A DNA stretch of 39,431 bases, taken from assembly GCA_045642925.1 (NCBI GenBank), contig JAZUJW010000075.1, forward strand, positions 1-39,431, in the 5' to 3' direction. Source of the DNA: Firm-04 sp045642925 (lineage in GTDB: Bacteria; Bacillota; Clostridia; Oscillospirales; Ruminococcaceae). Below are positions 1-7,272 of the stretch, piece by piece. Under the pieces are notes generated by a model, which saw nothing but the letters and a program-made list of their open reading frames with translations, did no database searches and was not told the DNA's origin. The position numbers and the translations under genes were made by a program. The number at the start of each line of letters is the position of its first letter. The first letter of the stretch is position 1.

Positions 1-286
1 GTGGTCGTGGTGGTAGTTGTTGTTGTAGTTGTAGTCGTTGTTGTGGTGGTGGTCGTGGTGGTTGTCGTAGTAGTTGTTGTCGGCTTGGTGGTGGAAGTTG
101 TAGTGGTTGTCGTAGTAGTTGTTGTCGGCTTGGTGGTGGAAGTTGTCGTGGTGGTCGTGGTAGTCGTTGTCGGCTTGGTGGTGGAAGTTGTAGTGGTGGT
201 CGTAGTTGTCGTTGTGGTAGTCGTAGTAGTAGTCGTTGTGGTTGTCGTAGTTGTCGTTGTGGTAGTCGTAGTTGTAGTCGTTGTTG
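1..286 (-). repeat. Low-complexity Thr-codon tract with 45-bp repeat units
   Basis: About 95 consecutive codons are nearly all ACN (Thr) on the minus strand. Three copies of a 15-nt block (plus-strand CGGCTTGGTGGTGGA, encoding STTKP) start at 81, 126 and 171, exactly 45 bp apart, giving a 15-residue protein repeat. The third codon base varies, so the tract is maintained as protein rather than as a simple DNA microsatellite. Confidence 0.85.
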
Positions 287-1328
287 CTTCTTCGATTTCA
301 GGTTTCAGACCGCTGAACAGCGTGTAGCCGAACTGGATGCCGCCTGTGTAGGATTTCGCAATGATTTGTCCCGAAACGTGACCGCCTTTCGAATTCGGAT
401 CGTTTGCTGCAAAGCTGTCCGAACCATTTGCGTTTGGTGCGAGAATCGAACCATAGAATGTACCGAATCCTGTAAATTCGAAGGTTTCTGCATCGGGCAG
501 ATTGAACAGGATGCGCTCAGAACCTGCGCCGTCATTGCCTGCGATCGCCGTGCCGTTGAACTTGCAGCCGCCGGTCGGAATCGGCAAATCAACATCATCG
601 CCGGTAATATTGATCAGTACTGTGCTGCCGTCAGGAACGATAAAGTCGATGGACGGTGTTGCCCATTCGCCAAGCTGCGGGAAGTAGAACAGATCCATCC
701 ATTCCGCTGCCGTAAAGTTCCATACGTAGCAGTCGCTTGTGCCAGTGCCTGTGAAGGTCACTTTCGCTTCATACTGTGCTTTTTCCGCTGTACCGTTGGT
801 TTCCAGTGATGCCACGTCCTGACTGGTCTTTCGCAGTCCGGCAAAGGCTTCATCCATGTCGATCAGATCCGCACGGTAAATGTGGTTTGCACCTGTGATA
901 TGGACATCTGCATCTGGCATATCTGCACCGATGACTGCATCACCGCTGATGACGCATTCACCGACAGGGCCTTCATCGACATACAGCAGCGTTCTGTCAT
1001 CGCCGTCTTTGGAACAGTGTGCGCCAATGCTGTACGCATACATTCCGTCCATGACATCCAGTTCACCGCCGACTGCCAGTCTGCCTTCGCAGTCTGCACC
1101 TTTTGCATGGAGGTCATCTTCCAGAAATACGGAGAAATTCGCTGCTTCAGAAAGCATGGCGTCTTCTTCGACATCTCCCAGCAGCGTTTCCTGCTGTGCG
1201 CGGTCTGCGTTGGTGCCGATTGCGTAATCGTCTGCGAATGTGGAGTACGCCATCGCACCTGCCGTCGTCAAAACTGCCAGCGATGCCAGTGCTGCTGTCA
1301 GTTTTTTCAGGGTCATCATTTTTTGCAT
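1..1328 (-). CDS. Secreted choice-of-anchor A family protein (partial, C-terminus beyond window)
   Basis: Reading leftward from ATG 1328-1326, the frame stays open to the window edge. The SD AGGAGG lies 10 nt upstream. The N-terminus (MQKMMTLKKLTAALASLAVL) is a classic signal peptide with likely cleavage near AGAMA. The mature part matches the choice-of-anchor A domain: an early block ending in EGRLAVGGEL, a middle of short beta-rich segments, and a late block with GSILAPNA and GHVSGQIIAKS (about residues 60-345). From about residue 348 the protein is almost pure Thr with three TSTTKP interruptions. Such linkers usually join an extracellular domain to a wall anchor or dockerin, which would lie to the left. 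Role is inferred to be adhesion or surface display. The gene diverges from pyrH. Confidence is high for the family and low for the exact function. Confidence 0.8.
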   Translation of the reverse strand, partial: MQKMMTLKKLTAALASLAVLTTAGAMAYSTFADDYAIGTNADRAQQETLLGDVEEDAMLSEAANFSVFLEDDLHAKGADCEGRLAVGGELDVMDGMYAYSIGAHCSKDGDDRTLLYVDEGPVGECVISGDAVIGADMPDADVHITGANHIYRADLIDMDEAFAGLRKTSQDVASLETNGTAEKAQYEAKVTFTGTGTSDCYVWNFTAAEWMDLFYFPQLGEWATPSIDFIVPDGSTVLINITGDDVDLPIPTGGCKFNGTAIAGNDGAGSERILFNLPDAETFEFTGFGTFYGSILAPNANGSDSFAANDPNSKGGHVSGQIIAKSYTGGIQFGYTLFSGLKPEIEEATTTTTTTTTTTTTTTTTTTTTTTTTTTTTTTTTSTTKPTTTTTTTTTTSTTKPTTTTTTTTTTSTTKPTTTTTTTTTTTTTTTTTTTTTTTTTT

Positions 1329-1722
1329 TTTCCTTTTTCCTCCTAAAATACAATTATGTTTTGTGTCGATTCTCTGTTGGTCCGTTTCTTTTTTGTATGT
1401 CAAAGCCGTGCTGTCTGCGGTACATAAATGGCTGATTTGTGTGTACTATTATGAATGCAGCACAGGTATATTTTTTCACGGCAGACTGATTTCTATATTT
1501 TACTCTTTTTTTAAGAAAAAATCAAGACTACTTTGTAAAAATCAGCGTTTTGCGAAATATGCACAAATTATAGCTGCTATATATTGTCACATTTGTTTTT
1601 AGATGCGGCTGAGGTGTTTGTGCAGAAATTTTTCTTTCCGCTTTTTTTCTCCATAGACATGGCATTTTACAGAGAAATTGCAGAGAATTTTTACAAAAGC
1701 GCATTTTTCTCCCTTTTTCCCC
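1329..1722. other. Divergent intergenic region between the surface protein and pyrH
   Basis: AT-rich, with no credible gene. On the minus strand a perfect TATAAT sits at 1572-1567 with only a weak -35 (CAAATG at 1595-1590, 17-bp spacer); it would give a leader of about 230 nt for the surface protein gene. No riboswitch or T-box consensus was recognised. The pyrH promoter follows on the right. Confidence 0.4.
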
Positions 1723-1751
1723 TTTACAATTACAAAAAAATCGTGTATAAT
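1723..1751 (+). promoter_or_regulatory. SigA-type promoter of pyrH
   Basis: TTTACA (1723-1728), a 17-bp spacer and TATAAT (1746-1751) give a near-consensus housekeeping promoter. Transcription should begin about 30 nt upstream of the pyrH start. Confidence 0.8.
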
Positions 1752-1788
1752 ACTGGTATGTAAGTTTATTTTTTGGAGGTACTGCAAA

Positions 1789-2508
1789 ATGGAACCAAAA
1801 TATAAGCGCGTCCTTTTGAAAATCAGCGGCGAGGCTCTCGCAGGTGACAACAAGACCGGTCTGAATTACGAAGTCATCACCCCGATTTGTCAGGCAGTGA
1901 AGCGCTGTGCAGATGCAGGTGTCGAAGTCGGCATCGTAGTCGGCGGCGGAAACTTCTGGCGCGGACGCTCCTCGGGTGCAATGGACCGTACCCGTGCAGA
2001 CCATATCGGAATGCTCGCAACTGCCATGAATGCACTTGCTGTTGCAGATGCACTCGAAGCAGTCGGCTGTGAAGTCCGCGTGCAGACTGCAATTACGATG
2101 ACGCAGATCGCAGAACCCTATATCCGCAACCGTGCGATGCGTCACTTCCAGAAGGGCAGAATCGTAATTTTCGGCTGCGGCACAGGTAACCCCTTCTTCT
2201 CCACTGATACCGCCGCTGCACTTCGTGCTGCTGAAATTGATGCAGACATTCTGCTGAAGGCAACGATGGTAGACGGCGTTTATGACAAAGATCCGCACCG
2301 CTTCTCCGATGCTGTCAAGTATGATACACTGACTTTCAGCGAAGTGGTCAGCAAACAGCTTCAGGTCATGGACAGCACCGCCGCAACGCTTTGCCGCGAT
2401 AACGCCATGCCGATGCTGGTCTTTGACCTCGGCAACCCCGACAATATCTATGCTGCCTGCATGGGCGAGAATGTCGGTACTGTCATTACCCCCGACTCCA
2501 AGGCATAA
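1789..2508 (+). CDS. pyrH: UMP kinase (uridylate kinase)
   Basis: 239 residues, the usual length for bacterial UMP kinase of the amino-acid-kinase fold. It phosphorylates UMP to UDP with ATP in the cytosol, feeding pyrimidine nucleotides, and works as a hexamer in the family. Visible motifs are the N-terminal VLLKISGEALAG phosphate-binding loop, the glycine-rich GGGNFWRGR segment near residue 55, and the late KATMVDGVYDKDP segment that binds nucleotide. The start ATG 1789 has the SD GGAGG at a good distance and fits the family N-terminus. First gene of the pyrH-frr-uppS-cdsA cluster; in many Firmicutes rpsB-tsf lie just upstream, but here a surface protein gene does. Confidence 0.97.
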   Translation: MEPKYKRVLLKISGEALAGDNKTGLNYEVITPICQAVKRCADAGVEVGIVVGGGNFWRGRSSGAMDRTRADHIGMLATAMNALAVADALEAVGCEVRVQTAITMTQIAEPYIRNRAMRHFQKGRIVIFGCGTGNPFFSTDTAAALRAAEIDADILLKATMVDGVYDKDPHRFSDAVKYDTLTFSEVVSKQLQVMDSTAATLCRDNAMPMLVFDLGNPDNIYAACMGENVGTVITPDSKA

Positions 2509-2550
2509 GCCGCGGGACATGAAGCATTTTTCCACACAGGTATGAATGCT

Positions 2551-2579
2551 TTGCAGGATAGTTCCATACACTATATTAT
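2551..2579 (+). promoter_or_regulatory. Possible internal promoter before frr
   Basis: TTGCAG (2551-2556), 17 bp, then TATTAT (2574-2579). This lies in the 99-bp pyrH-frr gap, just after a weak AAGCATT/AATGCTT inverted repeat (2522-2528 and 2545-2551) that has no U-tract. It could supply extra frr transcription. Confidence 0.4.
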
Positions 2580-2607
2580 GATTGAAAATTACAGGGAGTG
2601 AACCACC

Positions 2608-3174
2608 ATGAACGAGCTGATGAAAGAAAAATTTGACCACGCTGAGGGCCGCATGAAGAAAGTCATCGACCGCCTTCAGAACGAATTCACATCCATTCGC
2701 GCAGGCCGCGCAAACCCCAGCGTTCTCGATAAGATCCCCGTTGACTATTATGGTACGCCGACACCGATCAATCAGGTGGCTGCCGTTTCCGTTCCCGAAG
2801 CAAGAATGCTCATGATCACCCCGTGGGATGCATCCATGATCCGCCCTATCAGCAAGGCGATCCTCGCTTCCGACCTCGGCATCAATCCGACCGATGACGG
2901 CAAGGCGATTCGTCTGGTATTCCCGCAGCTCACAGAGGAACGCCGTAAGGACCTCTGCAAAAACATCAAAAAATTCGGCGATGAAGCCAAAATTGCAGTT
3001 CGCAACGAACGCCGCGACCTCGCCGACAAATATAAGGCAATGAAGAAAAATGCCGAGATCACTGAGGATGACCTCAAGGATTCCGACAAGAAAGTACAGA
3101 CGCTCACCGATAAGTATGTTGCAAAAGTAGATGAACTTGTTGCAGAAAAGGAAAAGGAAATCATGTCCATCTGA
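2608..3174 (+). CDS. frr: Ribosome-recycling factor
   Basis: 188 residues, typical for RRF. With EF-G it splits the post-termination ribosome. Diagnostic segments are the N-terminal helix (RMKKVIDRLQNEFTSIRAGR), the PVDYYGTPTPINQVAAVSVPEARMLMI stretch at the domain hinge (cited here as family hallmark), and the C-terminal helical region rich in Lys and Glu ending DELVAEKEKEIMSI. The start ATG 2608 follows a GGGAG SD. The 16 nt before and into the start (GAGTGAACCACCATGA) are identical to those before dacF at 29108-29123. The gene sits 99 bp after pyrH, probably co-transcribed with it as in most Firmicutes, with a possible promoter of its own. Confidence 0.97.
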   Translation: MNELMKEKFDHAEGRMKKVIDRLQNEFTSIRAGRANPSVLDKIPVDYYGTPTPINQVAAVSVPEARMLMITPWDASMIRPISKAILASDLGINPTDDGKAIRLVFPQLTEERRKDLCKNIKKFGDEAKIAVRNERRDLADKYKAMKKNAEITEDDLKDSDKKVQTLTDKYVAKVDELVAEKEKEIMSI

Positions 3175-3209
3175 TTTCTCTGCTGCTTCTGTATCTTCTG
3201 CCGATTCTT

Positions 3210-3261
3210 ACAAAAGGCTCGAACAAATGCAGAAATTCTGACGCTTTGTTCCGCCTTTTGT
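3210..3261 (+). other. Long imperfect hairpin between frr and uppS
   Basis: The left arm ACAAAAGGC plus GAACAAA (3210-3227) pairs with TTTGTTC plus GCCTTTTGT (3245-3261) across a small internal bulge, giving about 16 bp. The loop carries a second short palindrome (CAGAA A TTCTG). The 3' flank is GCTGTTTTC, so it is only a weak intrinsic terminator; attenuation or an RNA-processing site between frr and uppS is possible. Confidence 0.5.
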
Positions 3262-3301
3262 GCTGTTTTCGGCATCATTCAAAAAGGATGGTAATTCCAT
3301 T

Positions 3302-4030
3302 ATGGCAAAAGTGAAACAGCCGCCGATTCCCGCAGAAGCAATGCCGAAACACATTGCCTTTATCATGGATGGCAACGGCAGATGGGCAAAAAGACGCGGT
3401 CTGCCGCGCACCGCAGGTCATGCGGAAGGCGCACGCAACCTCAAGAAACTTGTCCGTTACTGCAAGGATATCGGCATTGAAAATATCACCTTCTACGCAT
3501 TTTCAACCGAAAACTGGAAGCGCCCTGAGGATGAAGTCCACGTTATCATGAAACTGCTTCATGAATATGCGCTTGACCTCCGCAACTACTTTTCTGAAAA
3601 GACCCGCCTCATCGTGCTGGGTGACAAGACTGCGCTTTCTGTGGATCTGCGTCAAAGTCTTGAAGACCTCGAAAAAGATACCCTCGTTTATGAGGAAATG
3701 AATATGGCACTTGCCATCAACTACGGCTCGCGTGATGAGATCACCCGTGCCTGCCGCATCCTCGCACAGCAGGTCAAGGACGGCAAACTGAATCCTGAAG
3801 ACATTACGGAAGACATGATCACCGAAAATCTTTACACAAAGGATCTGCCTGATGTTGACCTTCTGATTCGTCCGGGCGGAGAGTACCGACTTTCGAATTA
3901 TCTGCTGTGGCAGTGCGCTTATGCGGAACTTTACTTCTGCGATACGTTCTGGCCCGATTTCGGTGCGAAGGAACTTGACAAGGCACTTGTGGAGTATGCG
4001 AACCGCAACCGCAGATTCGGCGGACTTTGA
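3302..4030 (+). CDS. uppS: Isoprenyl transferase, undecaprenyl diphosphate synthase type
   Basis: 242 residues from ATG 3302; an in-frame ATG at 3260 would add 14 residues not typical of the family, and AGGATGG lies upstream of 3302. The enzyme extends farnesyl diphosphate with isopentenyl diphosphate in cis to make the undecaprenyl carrier for cell-wall synthesis. Motifs: HIAFIMDGNGRWAKRRG with the catalytic Asp at residue 23, FYAFSTENWKRP, and the C-terminal RLSNYLLWQCAYAELYF plus FWPDF. The segment usually written R-T/S-G-G-E reads RPGGE here, a small departure. Followed by cdsA, as in many bacteria, so lipid-carrier and phospholipid precursor synthesis are linked. Confidence 0.95.
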   Translation: MAKVKQPPIPAEAMPKHIAFIMDGNGRWAKRRGLPRTAGHAEGARNLKKLVRYCKDIGIENITFYAFSTENWKRPEDEVHVIMKLLHEYALDLRNYFSEKTRLIVLGDKTALSVDLRQSLEDLEKDTLVYEEMNMALAINYGSRDEITRACRILAQQVKDGKLNPEDITEDMITENLYTKDLPDVDLLIRPGGEYRLSNYLLWQCAYAELYFCDTFWPDFGAKELDKALVEYANRNRRFGGL

Positions 4031-4052
4031 TTTTCCGTCCAAATACAACGAA

Positions 4053-4078
4053 AAGGAGGGCGGCAGCCATTCTGCCGC
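4053..4078 (+). promoter_or_regulatory. Distant Shine-Dalgarno joined to a hairpin before cdsA
   Basis: AAGGAGG (4053-4059) lies 31 nt before the cdsA ATG, too far to act directly. It is followed at once by a perfect 7-bp hairpin: GCGGCAG (4060-4066), loop CCATT, CTGCCGC (4072-4078). Folding it leaves 12 nt between SD and ATG 4091. No ATG, GTG or TTG in the cdsA frame lies nearer the SD, and there is no other SD before 4091. A structure-bridged ribosome binding site is an inference. Confidence 0.5.
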
Positions 4079-4090
4079 GAACCTCGTATT

Positions 4091-4924
4091 ATGGCAACTC
4101 GACTGATCTCTGCCGCAGTGGGGATTGTAATAGCACTCTGTGTGCTGTTTGTGCATGGCACGCTGCTGTTCCCCATCGCGGTCGGAATTGTGACACTGAT
4201 TCTCCAATTGGAGTTTTTCCGCGTCAATCATCTGTTTAAATACCGTATCGCAACGATTTCCACGATGCTGTATTCTCTGCTGTACCCGCTGTTTGCTGTC
4301 GGGACACTTGCCCGCTACCGCCTTCTGCTGACATTCCTTGGCGTCTGCGGTATTTTTGCGGAATATATCTATCGGCAGACAACCTGCTATATGCGTTCCT
4401 TTTTCGCCATGGTGACAGGAATGTTCCTGCTGCCATATGGAATGTCCTCTATGATCATTCTGAACCAGAGCCATGAACAGCACGGCATCATTTATGTCGT
4501 GATGGCACTCGGCGGCGCATGGGTCGCAGATACAGGCGCATACTTTGTCGGAAGCTATCTCGGCAAGCACAAGCTTTGTCCGACCATCAGCCCAAAGAAA
4601 ACTATTGAGGGACTGATCGGCGGCGTTGCGGCAGATGTGTTGTTCTTTATCTTGTTTACGGTGATTTATGCATCCATCCAGAACAGCAGGAACATTACGA
4701 CCTCTTTCTCATGGGTACATATCATCGTTGTTTCGATTTGCTGCGGACTGCTTGGCACAGCAGGCGACCTGACGGCTTCCGTCCTGAAGCGTCAGCTTGA
4801 AATCAAGGATTATGGTACGATCATGCCGGGACACGGCGGTTTGCTTGACCGCTTCGACAGCGTTCTGCTGGTCGGCCCGTTCCTTTGTGCCTATATCAAT
4901 GCATTCGGATATTTTGGAATATGA
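4091..4924 (+). CDS. cdsA: Phosphatidate cytidylyltransferase (CDP-diglyceride synthase)
   Basis: 277 residues, polytopic membrane protein. It converts phosphatidic acid and CTP to CDP-diacylglycerol, the branch-point precursor of bacterial phospholipids. Several hydrophobic spans fill residues 1-150. The family signature is at the C-terminus: GDLTASVLKRQLEIKDYG, PGHGGLLDRFDS and a final hydrophobic stretch; LGKHKLCPTISPKKTIEG in the middle is also characteristic. ATG 4091 is the only plausible start in this frame but lacks a nearby SD; the only strong SD is 31 nt upstream behind a hairpin. It ends 113 bp before dxr. Confidence 0.95.
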   Translation: MATRLISAAVGIVIALCVLFVHGTLLFPIAVGIVTLILQLEFFRVNHLFKYRIATISTMLYSLLYPLFAVGTLARYRLLLTFLGVCGIFAEYIYRQTTCYMRSFFAMVTGMFLLPYGMSSMIILNQSHEQHGIIYVVMALGGAWVADTGAYFVGSYLGKHKLCPTISPKKTIEGLIGGVAADVLFFILFTVIYASIQNSRNITTSFSWVHIIVVSICCGLLGTAGDLTASVLKRQLEIKDYGTIMPGHGGLLDRFDSVLLVGPFLCAYINAFGYFGI

Positions 4925-4926
4925 AC

Positions 4927-4953
4927 AAAAAAGGAGCGGTTTTATTCCGCTCC
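4927..4953 (-). terminator. Terminator-like hairpin facing the minus strand, in the cdsA-dxr gap
   Basis: GGAGCGG (4933-4939), loop TTTTATT, CCGCTCC (4947-4953). On the plus strand it is preceded by six A and followed by TTACGG, so on the plus strand it lacks a U-tract; on the minus strand the 7-bp GC stem is followed by six U, a proper intrinsic terminator. All nearby genes run plus, so it would stop antisense transcription. Alternatively it is just a processing hairpin. Confidence 0.5.
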
Positions 4954-5037
4954 TTACGGCTATGCAAGGGAAATCATCGGCATGAACGGCATGATATGGT
5001 ATTTCCTATGCAAAACCTCAGAAAGAAGGTTCTTTTT

Positions 5038-6177
5038 ATGCACAGTGCTGCAATATTGGGTTCTACGGGCAGTATCGGTACACAGGCAATCGAAGTCGCG
5101 CAGATGCACGGGATCCGTGTCACTGCCCTTGCTGCGAACCGAAGCGTGAAAGCCCTTGCAAAACAGGCGGCGGAACTCCGCCCCGAACTCGTCTGCATTG
5201 CAGATGAATCCTGTTATACCGAGCTGAAAGAGGCTGTTTCGGGACTTGGCTGTCAGGTGCTTGCGGGCATGGACGGTCTTTGCGAAATTGCCCGTCACAG
5301 CTCTACTGATATGCTGCTGAATTCCGTGGTCGGCATGGTCGGTTTGCTGCCGACACTGACCGCGATTGATGCGAAAAAACCACTTGCCCTTGCGAATAAG
5401 GAAACGCTGGTTGCGGGCGGTGCGCTGGTCATGGATGCCGCTGCAAAGCAGGGCGTTCCCATCTATCCCGTAGACAGTGAACACTCTGCGATTTTCCAGT
5501 GTTTGCAGGGAAATAAGCGCAGTCAACTGAAGAAGATCATTCTGACGGCATCAGGCGGGCCGTTCTTCGGCAAGACCAAAGCCGACTTGCAGAATACGAC
5601 CGTGGAACAGGCACTCAATCACCCGAACTGGAGCATGGGCAACAAAATCACCATCGACTCTGCCACACTCATGAACAAGGGATTGGAATTCATCGAAGCA
5701 AGATGGCTTTTCGACCTTGCACCTGACCAGATCGAAATTGTCGTGCATCGTCAGAGCGTCCTGCATTCGGCTGTGGTATATCAGGACGATTCAATGATCG
5801 GTCAGATGGGCGTGCCTGATATGAAAATTCCGATTCAGTATGCATTGCTTTATCCTGACCGTCTGCCCTGCCCGACAAAACCGCTTTCTCTGACCGATTA
5901 CGGGCAGCTTACCTTCGCAAAACCCGACTACGATACCTTCGATTGCCTCACCGCCTGCATCAAGGCGAGCGAAATGGGCGGTTCTGCCCCCTGCATCGCA
6001 AACGGTGCGAATGAAGCAGCCGTTGCGGCATTCCTTGCAAAGAAAATCCCGTTCCTGCGCATCGGCGAACTGGTCACGGCATCCATTGCGGCAATTCCTT
6101 CCGCACCGCTGACCTGCTATGAAGATGTCGTCAAGGCAGACCGTGCCGCACGCGATTTTGTTGCGGCAAATCTTTGA
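5038..6177 (+). CDS. dxr: 1-deoxy-D-xylulose 5-phosphate reductoisomerase
   Basis: 379 residues from ATG 5038, with AAGAAGG 8 nt upstream; in-frame ATGs at 5008 and 4921 would add non-conserved N-termini. The enzyme makes 2-C-methyl-D-erythritol 4-phosphate with NADPH, the committed step of the MEP isoprenoid pathway. Motifs: ILGSTGSIGTQ (NADPH loop), ALANKETLVAGG, PVDSEHSAIFQCL (metal and substrate), LTASGGPF, then HPNWSMGNKITIDSATLMNKGLEFIEARWLF spread over the catalytic core. With ispG downstream, two steps of the MEP pathway lie in one cluster with uppS, which uses their product. Confidence 0.97.
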   Translation: MHSAAILGSTGSIGTQAIEVAQMHGIRVTALAANRSVKALAKQAAELRPELVCIADESCYTELKEAVSGLGCQVLAGMDGLCEIARHSSTDMLLNSVVGMVGLLPTLTAIDAKKPLALANKETLVAGGALVMDAAAKQGVPIYPVDSEHSAIFQCLQGNKRSQLKKIILTASGGPFFGKTKADLQNTTVEQALNHPNWSMGNKITIDSATLMNKGLEFIEARWLFDLAPDQIEIVVHRQSVLHSAVVYQDDSMIGQMGVPDMKIPIQYALLYPDRLPCPTKPLSLTDYGQLTFAKPDYDTFDCLTACIKASEMGGSAPCIANGANEAAVAAFLAKKIPFLRIGELVTASIAAIPSAPLTCYEDVVKADRAARDFVAANL

Positions 6178-6207
6178 TTTCCGATTCCCCGAAAGGAGCT
6201 TCCACCT

Positions 6208-7257
6208 ATGCCCATTGTCACTGTACTCGCAGCGATTCTCTGTTTTGGTGTTATTATTTTTCTGCATGAACTCGGTCATTTCTTTGTTGCTAAAAAATGC
6301 GGTATCCGCGTGCTGGAGTTTTCCATCGGCATGGGGCCGCTTCTGAAACAGAAAAAACGCGGTGAGACGAAATATTCCCTCCGTGCGCTTCCCATCGGCG
6401 GCTACTGCGCGATGGAAGGCGAGGACGAAAACAGCGAAGACCCCCGCGCATTCCGTCGGCAAGCCGTCTGGAAGCGAATGCTGGTAACGGTCGCAGGTGC
6501 GACCATGAACATCATTCTCGGTTTCTTCCTCATCATCCTCACGACCTGTCTGGATACGGCAATTACGACCACGACCATTTCTGAATTCCATACCAATGCA
6601 GAAGGCAAGGATATTTCTTCGTCCTCTGCGCTTTTGCAGGTGGATGACCGCATTGTGGAAATCAACGGTATGCATATCTTCACCGCAAAAGATATTTCCT
6701 ACGCCATTCAGAATGATGACTGCGACACGTTTGAAGTGGTGGTTGAGCGCGGCGATGAGATCATTACCATCAATGATGTACGCTTTTTCGATACCGAAAC
6801 GACAGGATGGCTGGATTTCTATGTGTACGGTCAGCACAAATCCGTGCTGAATGTGCTGAGTTATACCTGCAAAGAAACTGCATCGACAGCACGTTTGATC
6901 TGGATTTCCCTGTTTGACCTGATTTCAGGCAAGTACGGCTTCCATGACCTTTCGGGCGTGGTCGGTGTCATTGATACCACAACGGAATATGTGGAACAGC
7001 AGACGACACTCCGCGAAAAAGCCATGACGTTGTTCGACCTGATGTCATTTATTACGATCAATGTTGGTATTTTCAATCTGATCCCGTTCCCCGCACTCGA
7101 TGGCGGCAGATTGCTGTTTTTGTTCATTGAGGCGATTTTCCGCAAGCAGGTACCTGCAAAAGTGGAAGGCACGATTCATTTTGTCGGTCTTGCACTGCTG
7201 ATGCTGTTAATGGTACTGGTGACCTGTCAGGACGTACTCAAAATATTCCAGAAGTAA
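6208..7257 (+). CDS. rseP: Site-2 zinc metalloprotease, RseP/RasP type
   Basis: 349 residues, membrane-embedded protease that cleaves anti-sigma factors or signal peptides within the bilayer. The zinc-binding HExxH is HELGH at residues 20-24 inside the first transmembrane span; the second metal/active-site motif is NLIPFPALDGGRLLF starting at residue 290 with Asp298. A single PDZ-like region lies between (about 130-210), and hydrophobic spans occur near 95-115, 285-305 and at the C-terminus. SD AAAGGAG precedes ATG 6208; 15 bp separate its stop from ispG. The position between dxr and ispG/polC is standard for Firmicutes. An ECF sigma and membrane partner at 26930-28896 are conceivable clients, but nothing here shows that. 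Confidence 0.92.
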   Translation: MPIVTVLAAILCFGVIIFLHELGHFFVAKKCGIRVLEFSIGMGPLLKQKKRGETKYSLRALPIGGYCAMEGEDENSEDPRAFRRQAVWKRMLVTVAGATMNIILGFFLIILTTCLDTAITTTTISEFHTNAEGKDISSSSALLQVDDRIVEINGMHIFTAKDISYAIQNDDCDTFEVVVERGDEIITINDVRFFDTETTGWLDFYVYGQHKSVLNVLSYTCKETASTARLIWISLFDLISGKYGFHDLSGVVGVIDTTTEYVEQQTTLREKAMTLFDLMSFITINVGIFNLIPFPALDGGRLLFLFIEAIFRKQVPAKVEGTIHFVGLALLMLLMVLVTCQDVLKIFQK

Positions 7258-7272
7258 AAGGAGCGTATCTTC

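Noticed and set aside
1..286. CRISPR-like or satellite array
   Set aside because: The 45-bp period comes from the protein repeat in a Thr-rich linker; spacers are just more Thr codons.
1..327. Plus-strand open frame encoding almost only valine
   Set aside because: It is the mirror of the minus-strand Thr tract (ACN read backward as GTN/GTT); no SD and no plausible protein.
1528..2640. Minus-strand 370-codon open frame across pyrH
   Set aside because: Antisense to a clear pyrH with full motifs; product has no recognisable domain.
4921..5037. Upstream dxr start at ATG 4921 overlapping the cdsA stop
   Set aside because: Would add 39 non-conserved residues and run through a hairpin; ATG 5038 has a proper SD and matches the family N-terminus.
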